Part shown: positions 1 through 11,469 of the stretch, piece by piece
Layout of the letters: every line of letters starts with the position of its first letter
How positions within the stretch are numbered: the first letter of the stretch is position 1
NCBI GenBank assembly: GCA_000697055.1
Contig: JNDT01002076.1
Location: 1-64,000 of the forward strand
Source of the DNA: Saksenaea vasiformis B4078
Taxonomy: Eukaryota; Mucoromycota; Mucoromycetes; Mucorales; Saksenaeaceae
DNA: 64,000 nt
Direction of reading: 5' to 3'
Program-made: the position numbers and the translations under genes
The notes under the pieces: generated by a model
Told to the model about the DNA's origin: nothing
What the model saw: only the letters and a program-made list of their open reading frames with translations
The model's database searches: none

Positions 1-1699
1 AGTATGAGGACAGGAAGAAGCATGCCATTTTCCTCCTACCGTGTTTGCGACACTCGAATACCACAGATGCGCCTACACCATCCGTTTCAAAATAGTAAGC
101 AAATTCAAGAGCAGTACGTTCAGCATTAACGACAGCTAGAATATAAATTAATTAGCAGCAGTTCGGAAGCACAGCGACCTACGTTCATTATTCCACCGCC
201 AGCGATTTTTCTGACACTTGTCGATGTTAAATAGTTGTTCCCAAAAATTTTCTCGCCAGACGGGATCTCGACAAAGAGCGTCAAATTCTTTGAGACTGAA
301 ATACCGTAGTTGTCTCTGTCTTGGATTCTCACGCTAGAATCAGAGCATTTAATGTACATGACGACTTAAAAGCACGATAGGCTCACTTACCATAAACAGT
401 GGAGGAACAGCATCGTTCGCAAGGAAGGCATCACGTAGGATTTTTCATAAACCCCCTCCCGTAATCGGAAAGTAACCGACTTGATGTGTTGCAATAGGCA
501 GAAGTGACCAACGGCTACCGTCATATTGAACTGTGTACGGATACAACTCGTACATGTATTTCACAATCCTTGGAAAAAGTGGATGGTTTCCTTCATCCTC
601 AGGATCGACCTCGTCAATCAGGATATCACCGAGGTGAGTCTGGTACAGATTGTATTGGTTCCTGTGACACTCGATATGATTAACAATGAAATTAATCACA
701 AGATATTTACTCAAAAAAAGTCAGCAGTTCGCCTCTGAAAGGCATATCTTGCCAGTGATGGTCCTCTAGTGGTTCATGATTTGTGATACGAGTAACGGCG
801 AATCGAGCTAGAAGAACCATTGTTAGTGAGATTTATTCGAACTTGTTTCGTACCATGAGCCGCGGGTCCTCCTCCAGGTAAGAAGCCTTGATGGCGCTCT
901 TTCAAAGCACGAAAATAGGCCAACCATACATATCGCAAATATGTCGAGACATTATTCACGAGGTGCCTGCGAACATCCATGGGCATGTTAGATCTATAAT
1001 CATTGAAAGACTATCTCATACTTTGTATTGCGTTGATTGCAAATGGATCAGGCATCTCGATAAAAAATCCCTCGATCTTTTCGATAGCGTACAGATCTAT
1101 TATGCCGAGATTAGTGTCATGCATTTTCAATTGATCAATGCTAACTTACATCCACCATGTTCGTCCTTCCGCAACGGCTCGAAGTGATCAATCGCCGTGG
1201 TCCAAAGGCTTCGTTCCCATGATGGTTACAAAATAAAGGCATGGATACTTGACCACCTCCCTGCATGTACACACTTACGGTTTGGGTGGTGTTGATGTGT
1301 AAGGGCCTGTACTGAACAAATCTGAATGTTGCTCTCCAAAATTCTCGAGTAGCAATTGGTGGAAATGTGAAGTTTCCGTGGTCGTGTCCCTCTTCCGCCC
1401 AGCGACGGACGTGTAGGTTTGCCAGGTTCAAAGCGTCACGTCGAAGGACGTGATATTGCTCGGCGATATGCCGGAAACGTTGCTACATGAAATATATGAT
1501 TAAGCAATGGATGTATCGTAGTTTGACTCACCCTTAGATGGCCAAACTGTGGCCTGAGAAAATTGGATACTTTTATTTTTCTTGTAACCCGCTGAAAGCG
1601 TCCTCGATCCCGTGGCAAAATCGAGTGCCTGCAGCGTTGCCTCTGCCGTTGTGCGGGTGGGCCTACTCCTTCTTCTTCTTCCCCGACAATAGGTTCCAT
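1..1699 (-). pseudogene. Fanzor-like (eukaryotic TnpB relative) gene, 5' portion, decayed, 3' end outside window
   Basis: Minus-strand gene starting at ATG 1699 (reads MEPIVGEEEEG) and running off the window start. Splice junctions are visible at 1482-1531 (GTGAGT...CATGTAG) and near 390 and 190. The N-terminal part has a helical stretch (HIAEQYHVLRRDALNLANLH). The last coding segment (about 3-150) contains FETDGVGASVVF, which matches the TDG(V/F)xxxxVF block of the Fanzor-like relic at 43.7-45.4 kb, where it sits just before the RuvC-I motif. The catalytic part would lie beyond the window. Decay: an in-frame TAG near 998-1002 and at least four frame changes (about 1150, 800, 717 in a T run, 455 in a G run). 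Family assignment rests on the shared TDG block and general layout, so it is moderate. It could instead be another mucoralean mobile-element protein. Confidence 0.5.
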
Positions 1700-2444
1700 A
1701 AAAATAAGTAAAAAGTGGATAGAAGGGTAGAGAAGTAAAAAGCTGTTTTGGAATGTGGTCATTATGTGTTTTCATTGTTGTCATTCAAAATTAATCATGA
1801 GGTTTCTTTGTTCTTCTACAATGCTCAATATCAGGTCATGATCTTGTTTCGCAGATAAACTAGCCACATGTGCGCAACTTGTTCTTTGTTTTACTGCCAC
1901 ATGAAGAGACAGCATATGCGGGATCAAGGAAGTGGACGTAACCAGCACAGACATAGTTCATTCAAATGGCAGCAAGGACATCGGATGCGAGCTCCCTGAG
2001 AGTTACTTGCTTTGAAAACGCACGAGATAAAGTTCAGACCATACACAAACAACAGTGTATCCCTCCTTTTCTTTCACTGTGAGTGTCTAGACTTTTTGCA
2101 GGTGCTGCTTTTGACGCACTCTTATGTCGCTCACTTTATTTGGGATTCAAAATAAGATAGCTTTGTTGCGCAACTACTTAATAATAGCTAGTCACTCAAA
2201 ACGTGTATCAGTCCTCCATATTTTGAAGAATAACTCACGAAAAAAGGCTGCAAAAAAGAACCAAAACTCATTTATGGATGAAGGATCAGTAGGATTGATA
2301 GGCAAAGAAACAAGGAGGCGACACAGTCTGTGCTCAAACTAATTCCGCGGTAGAAATCGGAATCATATTTACGGCAGTTACCAATTATTGGATGGTAATG
2401 ACTCTGACAATGACTGAAAAGGATGTCGGAATACGATAAACACA

Positions 2445-3557
2445 ACCCTTAATGCAACGGCTGACGTTCCTGAGGGATCACTACGACCTTGAATCGTTCA
2501 CAAAGCTGATGATTGATTGCAGCATCGTCAAGTACACTGTCATCTTTATCGCCTTCCCAAACACCATCACCCTCATTGTATTTGTTCGATGTGACTCGTG
2601 CATGGATGAAACATATCCGCAAATGAGCGAAGGTTGGCGCTGTAACCGGAAAATAAAAAAAAAGCGCACCGACAAATTATTACTCCCTTGAAGTCGCTAA
2701 TGTAAGAACGGGATCCTTCGTGTGCCATGGAATAAAGGACAAAGTTTATTGCAGATAATCAGCAACACACATCTTTCTCGCAATAATTTGACGAAGATTA
2801 AAAACTGGTGCGCAGCTTTCCAACCGCAGATTTTTACGAACATGGAAACAAACAACTACGTGGAAAGCTGGCACAATCAACTCAAGACGACATAGCTTGG
2901 AAGAAAACGCAACAGAAGAGTAGATCTCTTGATTTATATCTTGACGCATGATGTGGAGTTTGAATTCAAGATGACCACAGCACGCGTAAGCGCAAATGTC
3001 GGAAGAATGGGGCCCGCAGAAAGAGAGAGAAGACGACGAGAGATTGCAGCTGCCCAGATACCTAGTGCTGTAGTTGACGATATGGTCTCAGGTCATACTG
3101 TCAGATCATTCACACAGGAGGGCGTAGCATATAATATTTCTGTCGAAAATTCGAACATGACAGCATGCACCTGCAGAGACTTCGTCTGGCGCCAAGTAGC
3201 ATGCAAACATATGTATCTCCTCCAGCGTGCCAATCCCAACCTAAACGTCCTTCAAGGTATTGTAGAAAACTACTTGCATACAGCTTCTAACGCGTAATGC
3301 TGTTAATAGTGTCTACTTACTCACATGTGACATCAACTGTTCCAGTTCAAAACACGGAAAATGGCACATTGGACTTCGTGTCACAGAAGACAGTCTTGGA
3401 ACAGAGAATGCAAAACTTCCTGCAAGAGTTCCAAAGCTGTGAAGGATGCTCGCCTGAAAAGTTTCTGGAGATAAAGAAGTATTTTGATGCTATGGAGTAT
3501 GCTTGGAGCAAAGAAGAAGTGTCTCCCAATACGAATTTGTCAACCCAAAGATAAATA
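2445..3557 (+). pseudogene. Mutator-like (MULE) transposase relic with SWIM zinc finger
   Basis: A degraded plus-strand transposase. Around 2505-2560 the frame reads KLMIDCSIVKYTVIF, resembling the MULE segment that holds a catalytic Asp (MIDCS). Around 2835-2950 it reads NNYVESWHNQLK and then, after an in-frame TAG at about 2893, LGRKRNRRVDLLIYIL, a block conserved near the MULE C-terminus. At 3160-3215 lies a CxC-x9-CxH SWIM zinc finger (CTCRDFVWRQVACKH). A final charged segment (3345-3553, SCEGCSPEKFLEIKKYF) follows a probable intron. The internal stop and lost frames between blocks show it is dead. MULE transposases move DNA by a DDE mechanism, and SWIM fingers bind DNA or protein. No terminal inverted repeats were found. 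Confidence 0.7.
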
Positions 3558-3773
3558 AAGAAAAATGATCACATTTCGATTTCAATGACCGAATGAGAGT
3601 TTGTGACATAAATCGCTGTGTCTTGGGCAGATACCAAGTTTATTGAGGGGGCTCTGAGAAACTTTGCACCCACATTGAAATTGAGTATCCGCACAAATCA
3701 GCTCTTGCTAAAAACGTCCAAAAGAATTTGGGTAGCGCGCCCAAATGTGAAGCAAGTAAGCTCATCCTTCAAT

Positions 3774-4499
3774 ATGGCGGTAAGCCGTACATGCTAACCG
3801 AATTATGGCCATGGCGTTGATGTGTCAATACTAGATCAACTGGTTATTACTTGTAAGCCGGCAGGGAAAAGTGCGTTTGACAAAATGGTTCGTTACCATC
3901 CCACCCAAAGAGAAAGCGAAAATCGTGAAAGATGCCACGCAGCTTGTCTTGGCAAGAAGAATCAAGATGTGCAATTTCTTAGAATATAAAGGTAAAATCT
4001 TGCATTCATATGTTGTAGCGATGCTTAAGGACTGTACAACAAGATCAAAAAATTGTATACCGAAGGTAACAACATATGCAACAAATAGTTATCCAACGAT
4101 CAAATTCTGCAGGTACGCAAGCCTGTTCTTTGTCGTAGGTATCAGCCAAGACGACAACGAGTTGATCACACTTGAAATATTACATCGTTATGTCGAAATT
4201 CTTGATCGATACTTTGGCAATGTAAGTGGGACGAAACCTTCATGGGTGAAATGACTTATCTCCGTTGTAGGTGTGTGAACTGGATTTGATCTTTAACTTT
4301 CAAAAGGTGCATTCTCGTTTAAAAATATTACTTTATTCGCTAACGTAGGTTATTGTTATGCAAGGCGTACTTTATTCTGGATGAACTGCTGATTGCAGGA
4401 GAGTTACAAGAAACAAGCAAAAAATCTGTATTGCGAGTAATCACTCAACAGGACCAGTTCGAAGATCAAGAAGGAAACGAGCCAAAAACTGTCGCATAA
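3774..4499 (+). CDS. APS1: AP-1 clathrin adaptor complex, small subunit sigma-1
   Basis: Six coding exons join into a 154-residue protein: 3774-3779, 3835-3991, 4044-4065, 4113-4221, 4271-4306 and 4365-4499. All introns are GT-AG. The product starts MAINWLLLVSRQGKVRLTKW and contains YRRYASLFFVVGI, ITLEILHRYVEILDRYFGNV and CELDLIFNFQKAYFILDELL, all diagnostic of adaptor sigma subunits. The spacing and the FGNVCELDLIFNF signature favour AP-1 over AP-2 or AP-3. The length matches the family (about 155-160). Sigma-1 belongs to the heterotetrameric AP-1 core that selects dileucine cargo for clathrin vesicles at the trans-Golgi network and endosomes. Oddities: the first coding exon holds only two codons and the third is a 22-nt microexon, so naive ORF calling misses the start. 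It lies about 215 bp downstream of a MULE relic and looks intact. Confidence 0.95.
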
Positions 4500-4971
4500 A
4501 AATCGAAAATTGCAAAGAGTGACTAAAATTTCTACTACGATAAATCGATCATGTATTACATCCTTCTTTCTGTGGGTTATGTCTATTTGGGATAAGCATT
4601 TTTTTTTGATTCAGGACAGCGAGGGTATGGGAATTATCAACAGCTGTTGTTAGAAAAGCGCGGGTAACCTAACAAACGTCGTGAATTCACGCTGGTATAA
4701 AAGGGATTGGTTGTGACGATACTATACTTATTACCGCTTACGTCGGAGATTCTCATGGATAGGTAACTGAGTATAGCACAGGTAGTTCTATGAACTGCAA
4801 GTCAACGTCGCCGAAATGACTTTATTACAAATCGCTTAAAGCGCATATGTTAAGCGGATTTAGAAACTTAATTAGCATATCTATCTAACAAAGATAAAAT
4901 AAAACAGAAAGCAAACGGCAGTTATGTACAAGTTAGTATTCGTGCAAAAAAAAAGTAAAAGCGGTTGTAAC
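4500..4971. other. Intergenic, between two convergent genes
   Basis: Between the stop codons of the AP-1 sigma gene (plus) and the septin-like gene (minus). A TATA-like TATAAAAG occurs near 4696, but no ORF or RNA gene could be tied to it. Nothing else is recognised. Confidence 0.6.
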
Positions 4972-6884
4972 TTAAGGATACACATATCCACAAGCTGGAA
5001 TCCATGTGAAAGGGCGGAATGAACATGTCGTGGCAGTAGGAAAGGCGACGAGTAATACCACGGCGATCAACACTAGACATAAGGTTTCAAGCCATCCTGT
5101 TCGCAACTTCTGCTCTTTATCGCGTCGATTATTGATCAGGAAGCTGATATCACTTGATGTCATTGATGTCAAGGTCGATCCCGATAGCACGGTTGAAGGA
5201 ACAGATTTCACACTGAAGGAATCATCTTGTAGCAACTTGTTCAGCTCATCTAGCAAGATCGTTGCGCGTTTCCGACCCTCAACCAAGCTGAGTTCGTGCT
5301 TGAGTGCTTGCTCCCGCTCATACATATCGCGTTCCATGCTTTTGCGTTTCTCGCTGACGTAGCGAGATATGCGGAGATTCATATTTTGAAGCGTCCTTGC
5401 CCGGAGAGCATGTATGCGATCGACATTTTCAGCCGTCGATAACATTGATAGATCCATCGTAGATCTTAAATCTGACACTTGTGATTCGCGCCATTCAACG
5501 AATTTCGCGGCAGTGGAACGACGAAGATCATCGATACAGGTATAAAATAGGGCATCTTTGACGTGGTTCAGTTGGTTCGGGTTCTCCATACTGGCTACTG
5601 AAAATGGCGGTACTCTTGGATCCAATTTAGCATTCATATCCATTAGTTCGTCAAGTGAATAGCCGAATGTGAAAATATCGATATCGTTGTCCATCAGTTG
5701 TTGCACGATATCAAGCTTCAATTCTCTTTCTTGTTCCTGAGTCAGCAATTCTGATTTCATGATCACAGGGACGACGTTGCACAGACTGTCAATACTTCTT
5801 AGATATTCAATATCCACCTTCTTCAAACGTCCAAGCACCAGGTAGAGACAAACGTCGACATGCGTATGGGCACCATGCGAATTATGAGCTAAACGCATGA
5901 TACTGGTCGTATCAGGACACGCAGGATTCAGCATATTGTTTGTGCTTTCAAACTGACGTTCGATATATGATCTCACAGAAGAAATCACATCACCTGCCTG
6001 TGAACCGGTTTGAAAAAGAAAAAAGATAAATAGCTCACGTAAAGCTTTCGTTCTTCTGCATGGTTTTTTTTCCCTTTCTTTTCACTTGCTTACATCTAAA
6101 CAAGAACCATACCCTGGGGTATCCACGAAACAAATATTTTTCGGAAACAAACGTTGATAGTCATATTCTGAGCACTCATCCGTATTTTTCCAGGAGGAAA
6201 GTATCATCGTACTTGTAAATCGTTCGTGAATATTATCCACTCCTCCTTTAAGTCGATTGTCATCCAGTACTTCTTCATCTGGATGCATCATCATTGACGG
6301 TAAAGTAAGACTGTCATGGTCGTCTTCTGCTAGATCATCGTCGTGCATTTCAGGAAGATGCATCATTGCGTCGATCAATGATGACTTTCCTATTCCTATC
6401 GGTTTGTACCGTAGATCAAAGATGAACAAGAGAAGTCATCTTCTCAGAAAAAGGGCGCATTACCAGAATCGCCACAAACAAGGATACGGAGGTATCCGAT
6501 CCCTTGACTTCGGTCAGCTGCATCATTTCGGCGAATATGCCTCCCGATGGCGACCTTTGGCACAACCAGATCGGTATTACTTTCAGACAGATTGTCTTTG
6601 ACAGACCATGCCGCTGAACCTTTACTGATCGGTAATGAGCACTCACTTGTGTTGCTCAGGCGGTCACAGGAGAAGCCCGAGCAACGTGAGCGTTGGTCCT
6701 CCTGGCATTGTAAAGGAAGGTCCAGTCGCACCGGTTCTCGGGAGAAGCTCCCATAACTATTCAGGTCGTCGATGCTTTGTACACCATACTCCGTTGCAAG
6801 CGTTCCGCTTACAGAATTACCATTTAAATGAGTAGTTGTGTCTAAATTGGGTGAATTTCGTCGTTGTGGTAGATATTCTGTCAT
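4972..6884 (-). CDS. Septin-like GTPase with C-terminal transmembrane segment
   Basis: Three exons, 6464-6884, 6094-6395 and 4972-5997, give about 582 residues (start at the first in-frame ATG, 6884). Residues 1-130 are a Ser/Thr-rich low-complexity leader. The G domain begins YLRILVCGDSG and is completed across intron 1 as GIGKSSLI (Walker A). The DxxG switch is VDTPGYG (G3), and NVVPVIMKSELL stands where septins have the G4 AKAD block, so G4 is altered. A charged coiled-coil-like stretch (SEKRKSMERDMYEREQALKH) follows. The C-terminus has a hydrophobic segment, ETLCLVLIAVVLLVAF, about 20 residues from the end. Septins normally form cytoplasmic filaments, and a C-terminal anchor is unusual. 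I infer a membrane-bound septin-type GTPase. A related TRAFAC GTPase is the alternative. Confidence 0.82.
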
Positions 6885-7663
6885 ACTTGTGCAAAGACAG
6901 GAGAACGCTGCGGGCTGACTTATGTTGTAGGTGGTATCAACCAATCAGGATTGAGTGGAGTGGTTCGCCGCAGAAATATCTGAATCACATGGTGATGTGG
7001 ACATCATGCGCCGATAAGAAAAAGGAGAAACTTATAAAAGAAAACACCCAGCACAGTGGTTGCAAGGTAAGGCAAAATAGAGAAAAGACATACGCACGGT
7101 CAGAGCAATAACTGGCATCGAGAAGCAGTGTACAAAAGTGCCACATAGAATTGGTAGGTGAGGACTACTGGGAGCGTTTTTGCATGCAAGATCTACGATC
7201 TTCACAGTCATTGTTATCTATGACATCGGAAAAATTGCTGGAATATCTGGACAGATTCTCACAGATCACCAAGTGAACGTGTTATATCTTCATGTTGTCA
7301 ACTGCGTTACATAACTCGTGCCGGTGGTACGGAAACTTCTAAGGAGATTCCCTCCGGGCACACAGCCTTATGCATGAAGTATATTTGCAATTATGCTGCA
7401 CTAACTTCGTTTAACCATTCTCGACGACCGAACTCAACATTAAATTCCGTGTGGGCCAGGTTAAAAGCCGACCAATATATAATCCCATCAGGTATGCCCT
7501 GAAACCACCTTCACGTTCGTTTCTTCTCGTAGGCTCTTGGAAAGAAAGTTTTATTCCTTTGTAGAGTCTTGCACAAACAAATATACTGTATTTTAGCCTA
7601 CTCAAAATTAAAAAAAAATTATGTAATAATTTCATTGTATTCTGCTATTACATGGTCGAATAA
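6885..7663. other. Intergenic, upstream of septin-like gene
   Basis: No convincing gene. Contains the 5' flank of the septin-like gene. Short ORFs here are not supported by motifs or splice structure. Confidence 0.5.
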
Positions 7664-7993
7664 CGATGGGCATCGGATGGGCTGTTGGCTTTTTCTTTTC
7701 GTCAAAGAGACGACATTGTATGGAACAGTCAAAAGTCAAAAAATTTACGGAATATGGCTTACGTTGTGGAAGATATTGCGTACTTTATGGATATTTCTCA
7801 TCTTCCGGACCATCCGCATGTATCATCAAGAACTACAGGGGGCGATAATCAGGCAGGCAATATACCCTTTGAACATGCTTTTGATAACATACTCTCGCTT
7901 GGTGTCGCATGCGGTGCATGTTTCTCTGCGAGCTATTTACATACCAAAAATCCCATTCCGGTCAATTACATGTTGCATACCCGTTGTGTCTGA
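7664..7993 (+). pseudogene. Protein-coding fragment of an unrecognised family
   Basis: An open plus-strand stretch of 110 codons between stops reads RWASDGLLAFSFRQRDDIVW and later NMAYVVEDIAYFMDISHLPD and NIPFEHAFDNILSLGVACGA. The composition is that of a folded protein rather than random translation. It has no start codon of its own and is followed by repeat sequences shared with other loci in this window (8.1, 8.4 and 8.9 kb). It is probably one exon of a decayed dispersed gene family. Function unknown. Confidence 0.4.
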
Positions 7994-8110
7994 CCAGTTA
8001 AACGATAGGTTCCTCTCGCTTTCAGCATAGTTGTGGTCTTTGGCAATGTGACAATAATCGATGTGATCTCGTTAGACCGTTCCTCGTACATTTGTACTTA
8101 CAGGTTTTTT

Positions 8111-8215
8111 CCATGATTTTGCGTCTATTTGAAATTATTCGGCGTGACTTCCAGATGGACTCTGTCCTTCGAAGCACGTATTTTTACTTCCATACAATGA
8201 ATAGTATGCGCTCGG
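8111..8215 (+). repeat. Dispersed repeat B, copy 1
   Basis: Shares an extended diverged match with 36575-36680 in the same orientation (common cores: ttgcgtctat, gacttcc, agcacgtatttttac). No coding function seen. Confidence 0.6.
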
Positions 8216-8429
8216 ATAACTGGGGTTTGTGTTAGAATAGTTCATGTTTACAGCGATGGATCTCTTAGCATCCTACTGGAAAGCGTAAAATTGCCTTCAG
8301 AAAAGAAGATGTTCCACTGAAAGCAGTACGTCTTTTTGGCCTTGAAATGATTCATTGTATCAGTGACAGGTCTCTCTATGCCTTAGTACATGTCAAGATG
8401 ACGTTCCCACCATAGTAATCCGTATTTAA

Positions 8430-8670
8430 ACATACACATGAATTATTCTTCGGTCCTGTTTGTCTTTAACTTCCCGGTAAAAGATGTCAACTTTTCCTTA
8501 CACCTACAAGATTACTCATGCTTTCTGCCTGTTGTTTAGGCTGCATGATCACTGTCCCGAACCGTCTTGGCTGTGTAAGCAACTTCGTTCATCACTTAAA
8601 TAAGTAATTGTTGTCATACTCAGTATCACTTATTTTTTCGTGATAGATCGCCAGACGCTGCATTGCTTAA
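8430..8670 (+). repeat. Dispersed repeat A, copy 1 (decayed)
   Basis: Similar to 31330-31590 and 63745-64000 in the same orientation. Cores include caagattactcatg, cccgaaccgt and cgccagacgctg. In the better copies this is an exon ending at a GTAAGT donor, an intron, then a new exon beginning near cgccagacg. This copy has stops in the exon and lacks the clear donor. Confidence 0.6.
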
Positions 8671-8924
8671 AGCCCTTTGCAGGCCGTTCAACAATCGGAC
8701 ACTCCAAGACGCCGACGGTCTCCCTTCATTCGCTTCCACCGCTCCAGGTGTGGGGCTGGGTCCCCACGTAACCGTGGGACTACCCCTTTGAGGGTGAGTG
8801 AGAAGTCATCCAAGTATTATTCTGTTTACTAGCCATGAGTTATCTTTTATGCTGCTCGAATAATTTTTGCGGGCACCGGTGGGACCAAGTTCACGCAAGT
8901 TGATTAATCTTCCGACAAAAAATT

Positions 8925-9030
8925 GATGTACTAACGACCGCATATTCAGTTCTTCTTTAGCGTAAAATTTACCCTTCAGAGATGCGAGATTTGTTTAGAG
9001 TAGTGTAAAATATAATTGGATCAACAGTAT
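8925..9030 (+). repeat. Dispersed repeat D, copy 1
   Basis: Resembles 32090-32180 and 61105-61170. Shared cores include ctaacgac, ctttagcg/cttagcgc and tttagagtag(c/t)gt. It is a decayed part of the same dispersed family as repeats A-C. Confidence 0.45.
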
Positions 9031-10239
9031 ATGGATTACAGACATAGAAAGTCCAGCAGTTGGTTAGGTCCTCATGGTCTTTCCTGATCTATTTCTCCCA
9101 TACACTGAAACTCAGCTTATTTACAGGCAAGGATACATCCTGTTTCATGAAACTGTAAACAATCTTATCTGTGATTTCCTAACCTTCTAACCGTAATATT
9201 GAAAGCTCAATTTACTTCAGCAACAACGGCAGATGGATTAGTACCATGATGGTGGTAACAGCAACCTCTACGTGTTTTTAGTCAGGTACTGCTTGATAAC
9301 GCCCTTTTCATTGCTATTATAGGTACTATCAATGTACTTCTGCTGCTGTTTTCACTCCTCCTCAGATGTGTGGATGTGGACACTTAACCGCTCGTTGTAA
9401 TGGGAGCATCTATATACTCCGCAATCATAAAGTTGAAAGGATATGGGCTTGCTTTAACGAGTGTAAAGGTTATTATAGCTCGCGTTCATTACCTTGCACG
9501 AAAATATTCGTCTCTGAGCTTATCTACCTGCACAGCGTTAGCTCGGGATTTCTGATAAACTTTTCCCCAGCGAGTGACATCTTTGATTCCTAAGTGGGCC
9601 ACTCCTCTCACAAGAAATAATTTTGTTTGAAACAGCGCCCTTTACTTTTGTTGTTGCATGACAGAAGGATAAACGGCGTCTGTCAAATGCAAGTTTATCG
9701 TGAATAAACTATGGTTGTCGCATGTACAAAATTTACATCTTTTTGTATATTTAACTGCAACAATATGTATTCACATTTCCCCGATGCTTCCTCTCGGTAC
9801 CATTGAGTAAACATCCTATGTTTTTGCTACAGAAACTAATGGTACAAGATAGACAGTGCACCCGTAAGGGGTAATTCTTCTCTTTTAAAGTATAGCCACA
9901 AATATAAGCAAATATCCGTTTGGAAGACAACAATGACATGAAATACTTGAGTTGGTGCCTGAAAAGCGATAACGCGAAAACAAAAAAAGCACCGTATTCT
10001 ATGTGGAGTTAATCTGTTACAGTTACATTGTCCAAAAGCGGTGTGTCACCTGCATCTCTTGGGAAACAGTAAGATTCGGAATTCTTCCGTTCGAACTAAT
10101 TTAGTTCATTGATACAGAAAACAGAAATGAAGGAACAATCTACGCGTACACATGCTACAATGCTTATCTTTCTTGGCGTGAACACAAAGATAGCTTTATT
10201 CGCCAGATTAAAATAATTATCAATAGAGGGTTGCAAGCA
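9031..10239. other. Gene-poor stretch
   Basis: No ORF with recognisable motifs, no RNA gene, no clear repeat. It holds the 3' flank of the VOC gene at its right end. Confidence 0.5.
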
Positions 10240-10724
10240 TTAGTAGTTCGATACTTCAATTAGATGTCCATCAGGGTCGTAAGTATACACCGATCTAATT
10301 GGCCCTCGTGCGCCTGTGCGCTTTACTATGCCACCTTCCACAATCGTCTGCTTGTTGCCCTCCCAGTGCGCTTTAAATTCCTCCACTGGTTGTTCGGTGA
10401 TTAAGCAAAAATCGGCCGTGCCACACCCAGGAGTCCTGGCCATTGGAACTACCTTTGCGCCTTGTTGGTGTAAATTTATCTTCTGATCACCAAAAATCAA
10501 CGCGAAACGTTCAATTTCAGGTGCAGATGGAGATCGAAATCTTTCAACCTTCATTCCTCTGCAAATAGGCGGTAAATCCAAGTGCTGGATGCCAGTATTA
10601 AAACTTACAACATAGTTTCGTACCACATGCAAGAACGTTGCATATTGGAAACTGTCACCACTAAGTGGTCAATGCCGCTTACTTGCGGTCTGAATGAGGT
10701 CGTAACTTGAGTAGAAGCCACCAT
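10240..10724 (-). CDS. VOC superfamily protein (glyoxalase/bleomycin-resistance/dioxygenase fold)
   Basis: Two exons, 10609-10724 and 10240-10558, joined across a GTAAGT...TTTGCAG intron, give a 144-residue protein starting MVASTQVTTSFRPQVSGIDH. It shows the vicinal-oxygen-chelate pattern: an N-terminal metal-ligand His in GIDHLVVTVSN, FALIFGDQKINLHQ, GTADFCLITEQPVEEF, and a C-terminal metal-ligand Glu in YDPDGHLIEVSNY. The length fits single-domain VOC proteins (about 130-150). Members isomerise, add to or cleave small substrates using a divalent metal. The closest-looking group is the uncharacterised glyoxalase-family proteins often called virulence protein or YaeR-like, and the substrate is unknown. 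The start is supported by frame continuity and the position of the intron inside the first beta-alpha unit. It is an intact gene isolated among repeats. Confidence 0.9.
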
Positions 10725-11469
10725 GATTGCCAGAAAATTTTGCAGAAGAAAGACAACGAATGACGAGAGAACGGTGATGCATCTATGATATTTATGATCT
10801 ATTCATGCGTTGCACAGACGTGGTCGATCTTCTTATCTTGGTTCACTGAAGAAAACTTTAAAAATAATTCATAATTATCAGTCATATTAAATGCAAGTGA
10901 GGGTACCCATAGACGATGTCACCAGTTGACCCTATCGAGCACCAGTGCTCTGTGACATATTGAATCACGCCATGACGGGCACCTATTATTCGATGTACTA
11001 TTTACGTACTAGTGACGAGTCACCGAGAATTACAGCTTATACCAAAATTGCTTGTGGCAAGGGAAGTCCCGTCTGTTAAAAAAGAGCGGGTACCTTCAAG
11101 TGCGGAAAAAGCAGACACTAGATCGCTTAGAAAGGCGCGATAGAAGCGTCAGGCTTGTTGAACTGTAGAAGGCTATTCTCGGTGAGATGTTATCTATGGT
11201 CATCCTTGACGGATCCCACATGAAACGAAACTAGGTTTATCAAATCCAATTCAAACCAAATTCTAACTAGTGAGAACTGGAAGTTCAGAGATATTGCAGT
11301 ACAACAGCACATGTGCAATGAATAACGTATGCTACTGTTTTACCAGAAATGAACGTCGTGAAGGAAAAAATAATTGTCATTAGCAGACCACAAAAATGGA
11401 AATCAATTTTTTACAATACGTACGACGTTGTCTAAACGTCGCGAGCTTCTGGTGCTTGCGTTAGTTAGA
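10725..11469. other. Intergenic
   Basis: 5' flank of the VOC gene and unassigned sequence. No gene or repeat recognised. Confidence 0.5.

Noticed and set aside
4690..4860. Possible snRNA or snoRNA after a TATAAAAG box
   Set aside because: Checked for U1/U6-like starts and C/D boxes. None matched well enough to report.
5006..5362. 118-codon plus ORF
   Set aside because: Shadow of the septin-like gene exon 3.
8640..8820. Possible tRNA or 5S-like GC-rich segment
   Set aside because: No tRNA cloverleaf with a GGTTCRA T-arm and no 5S signature could be drawn.
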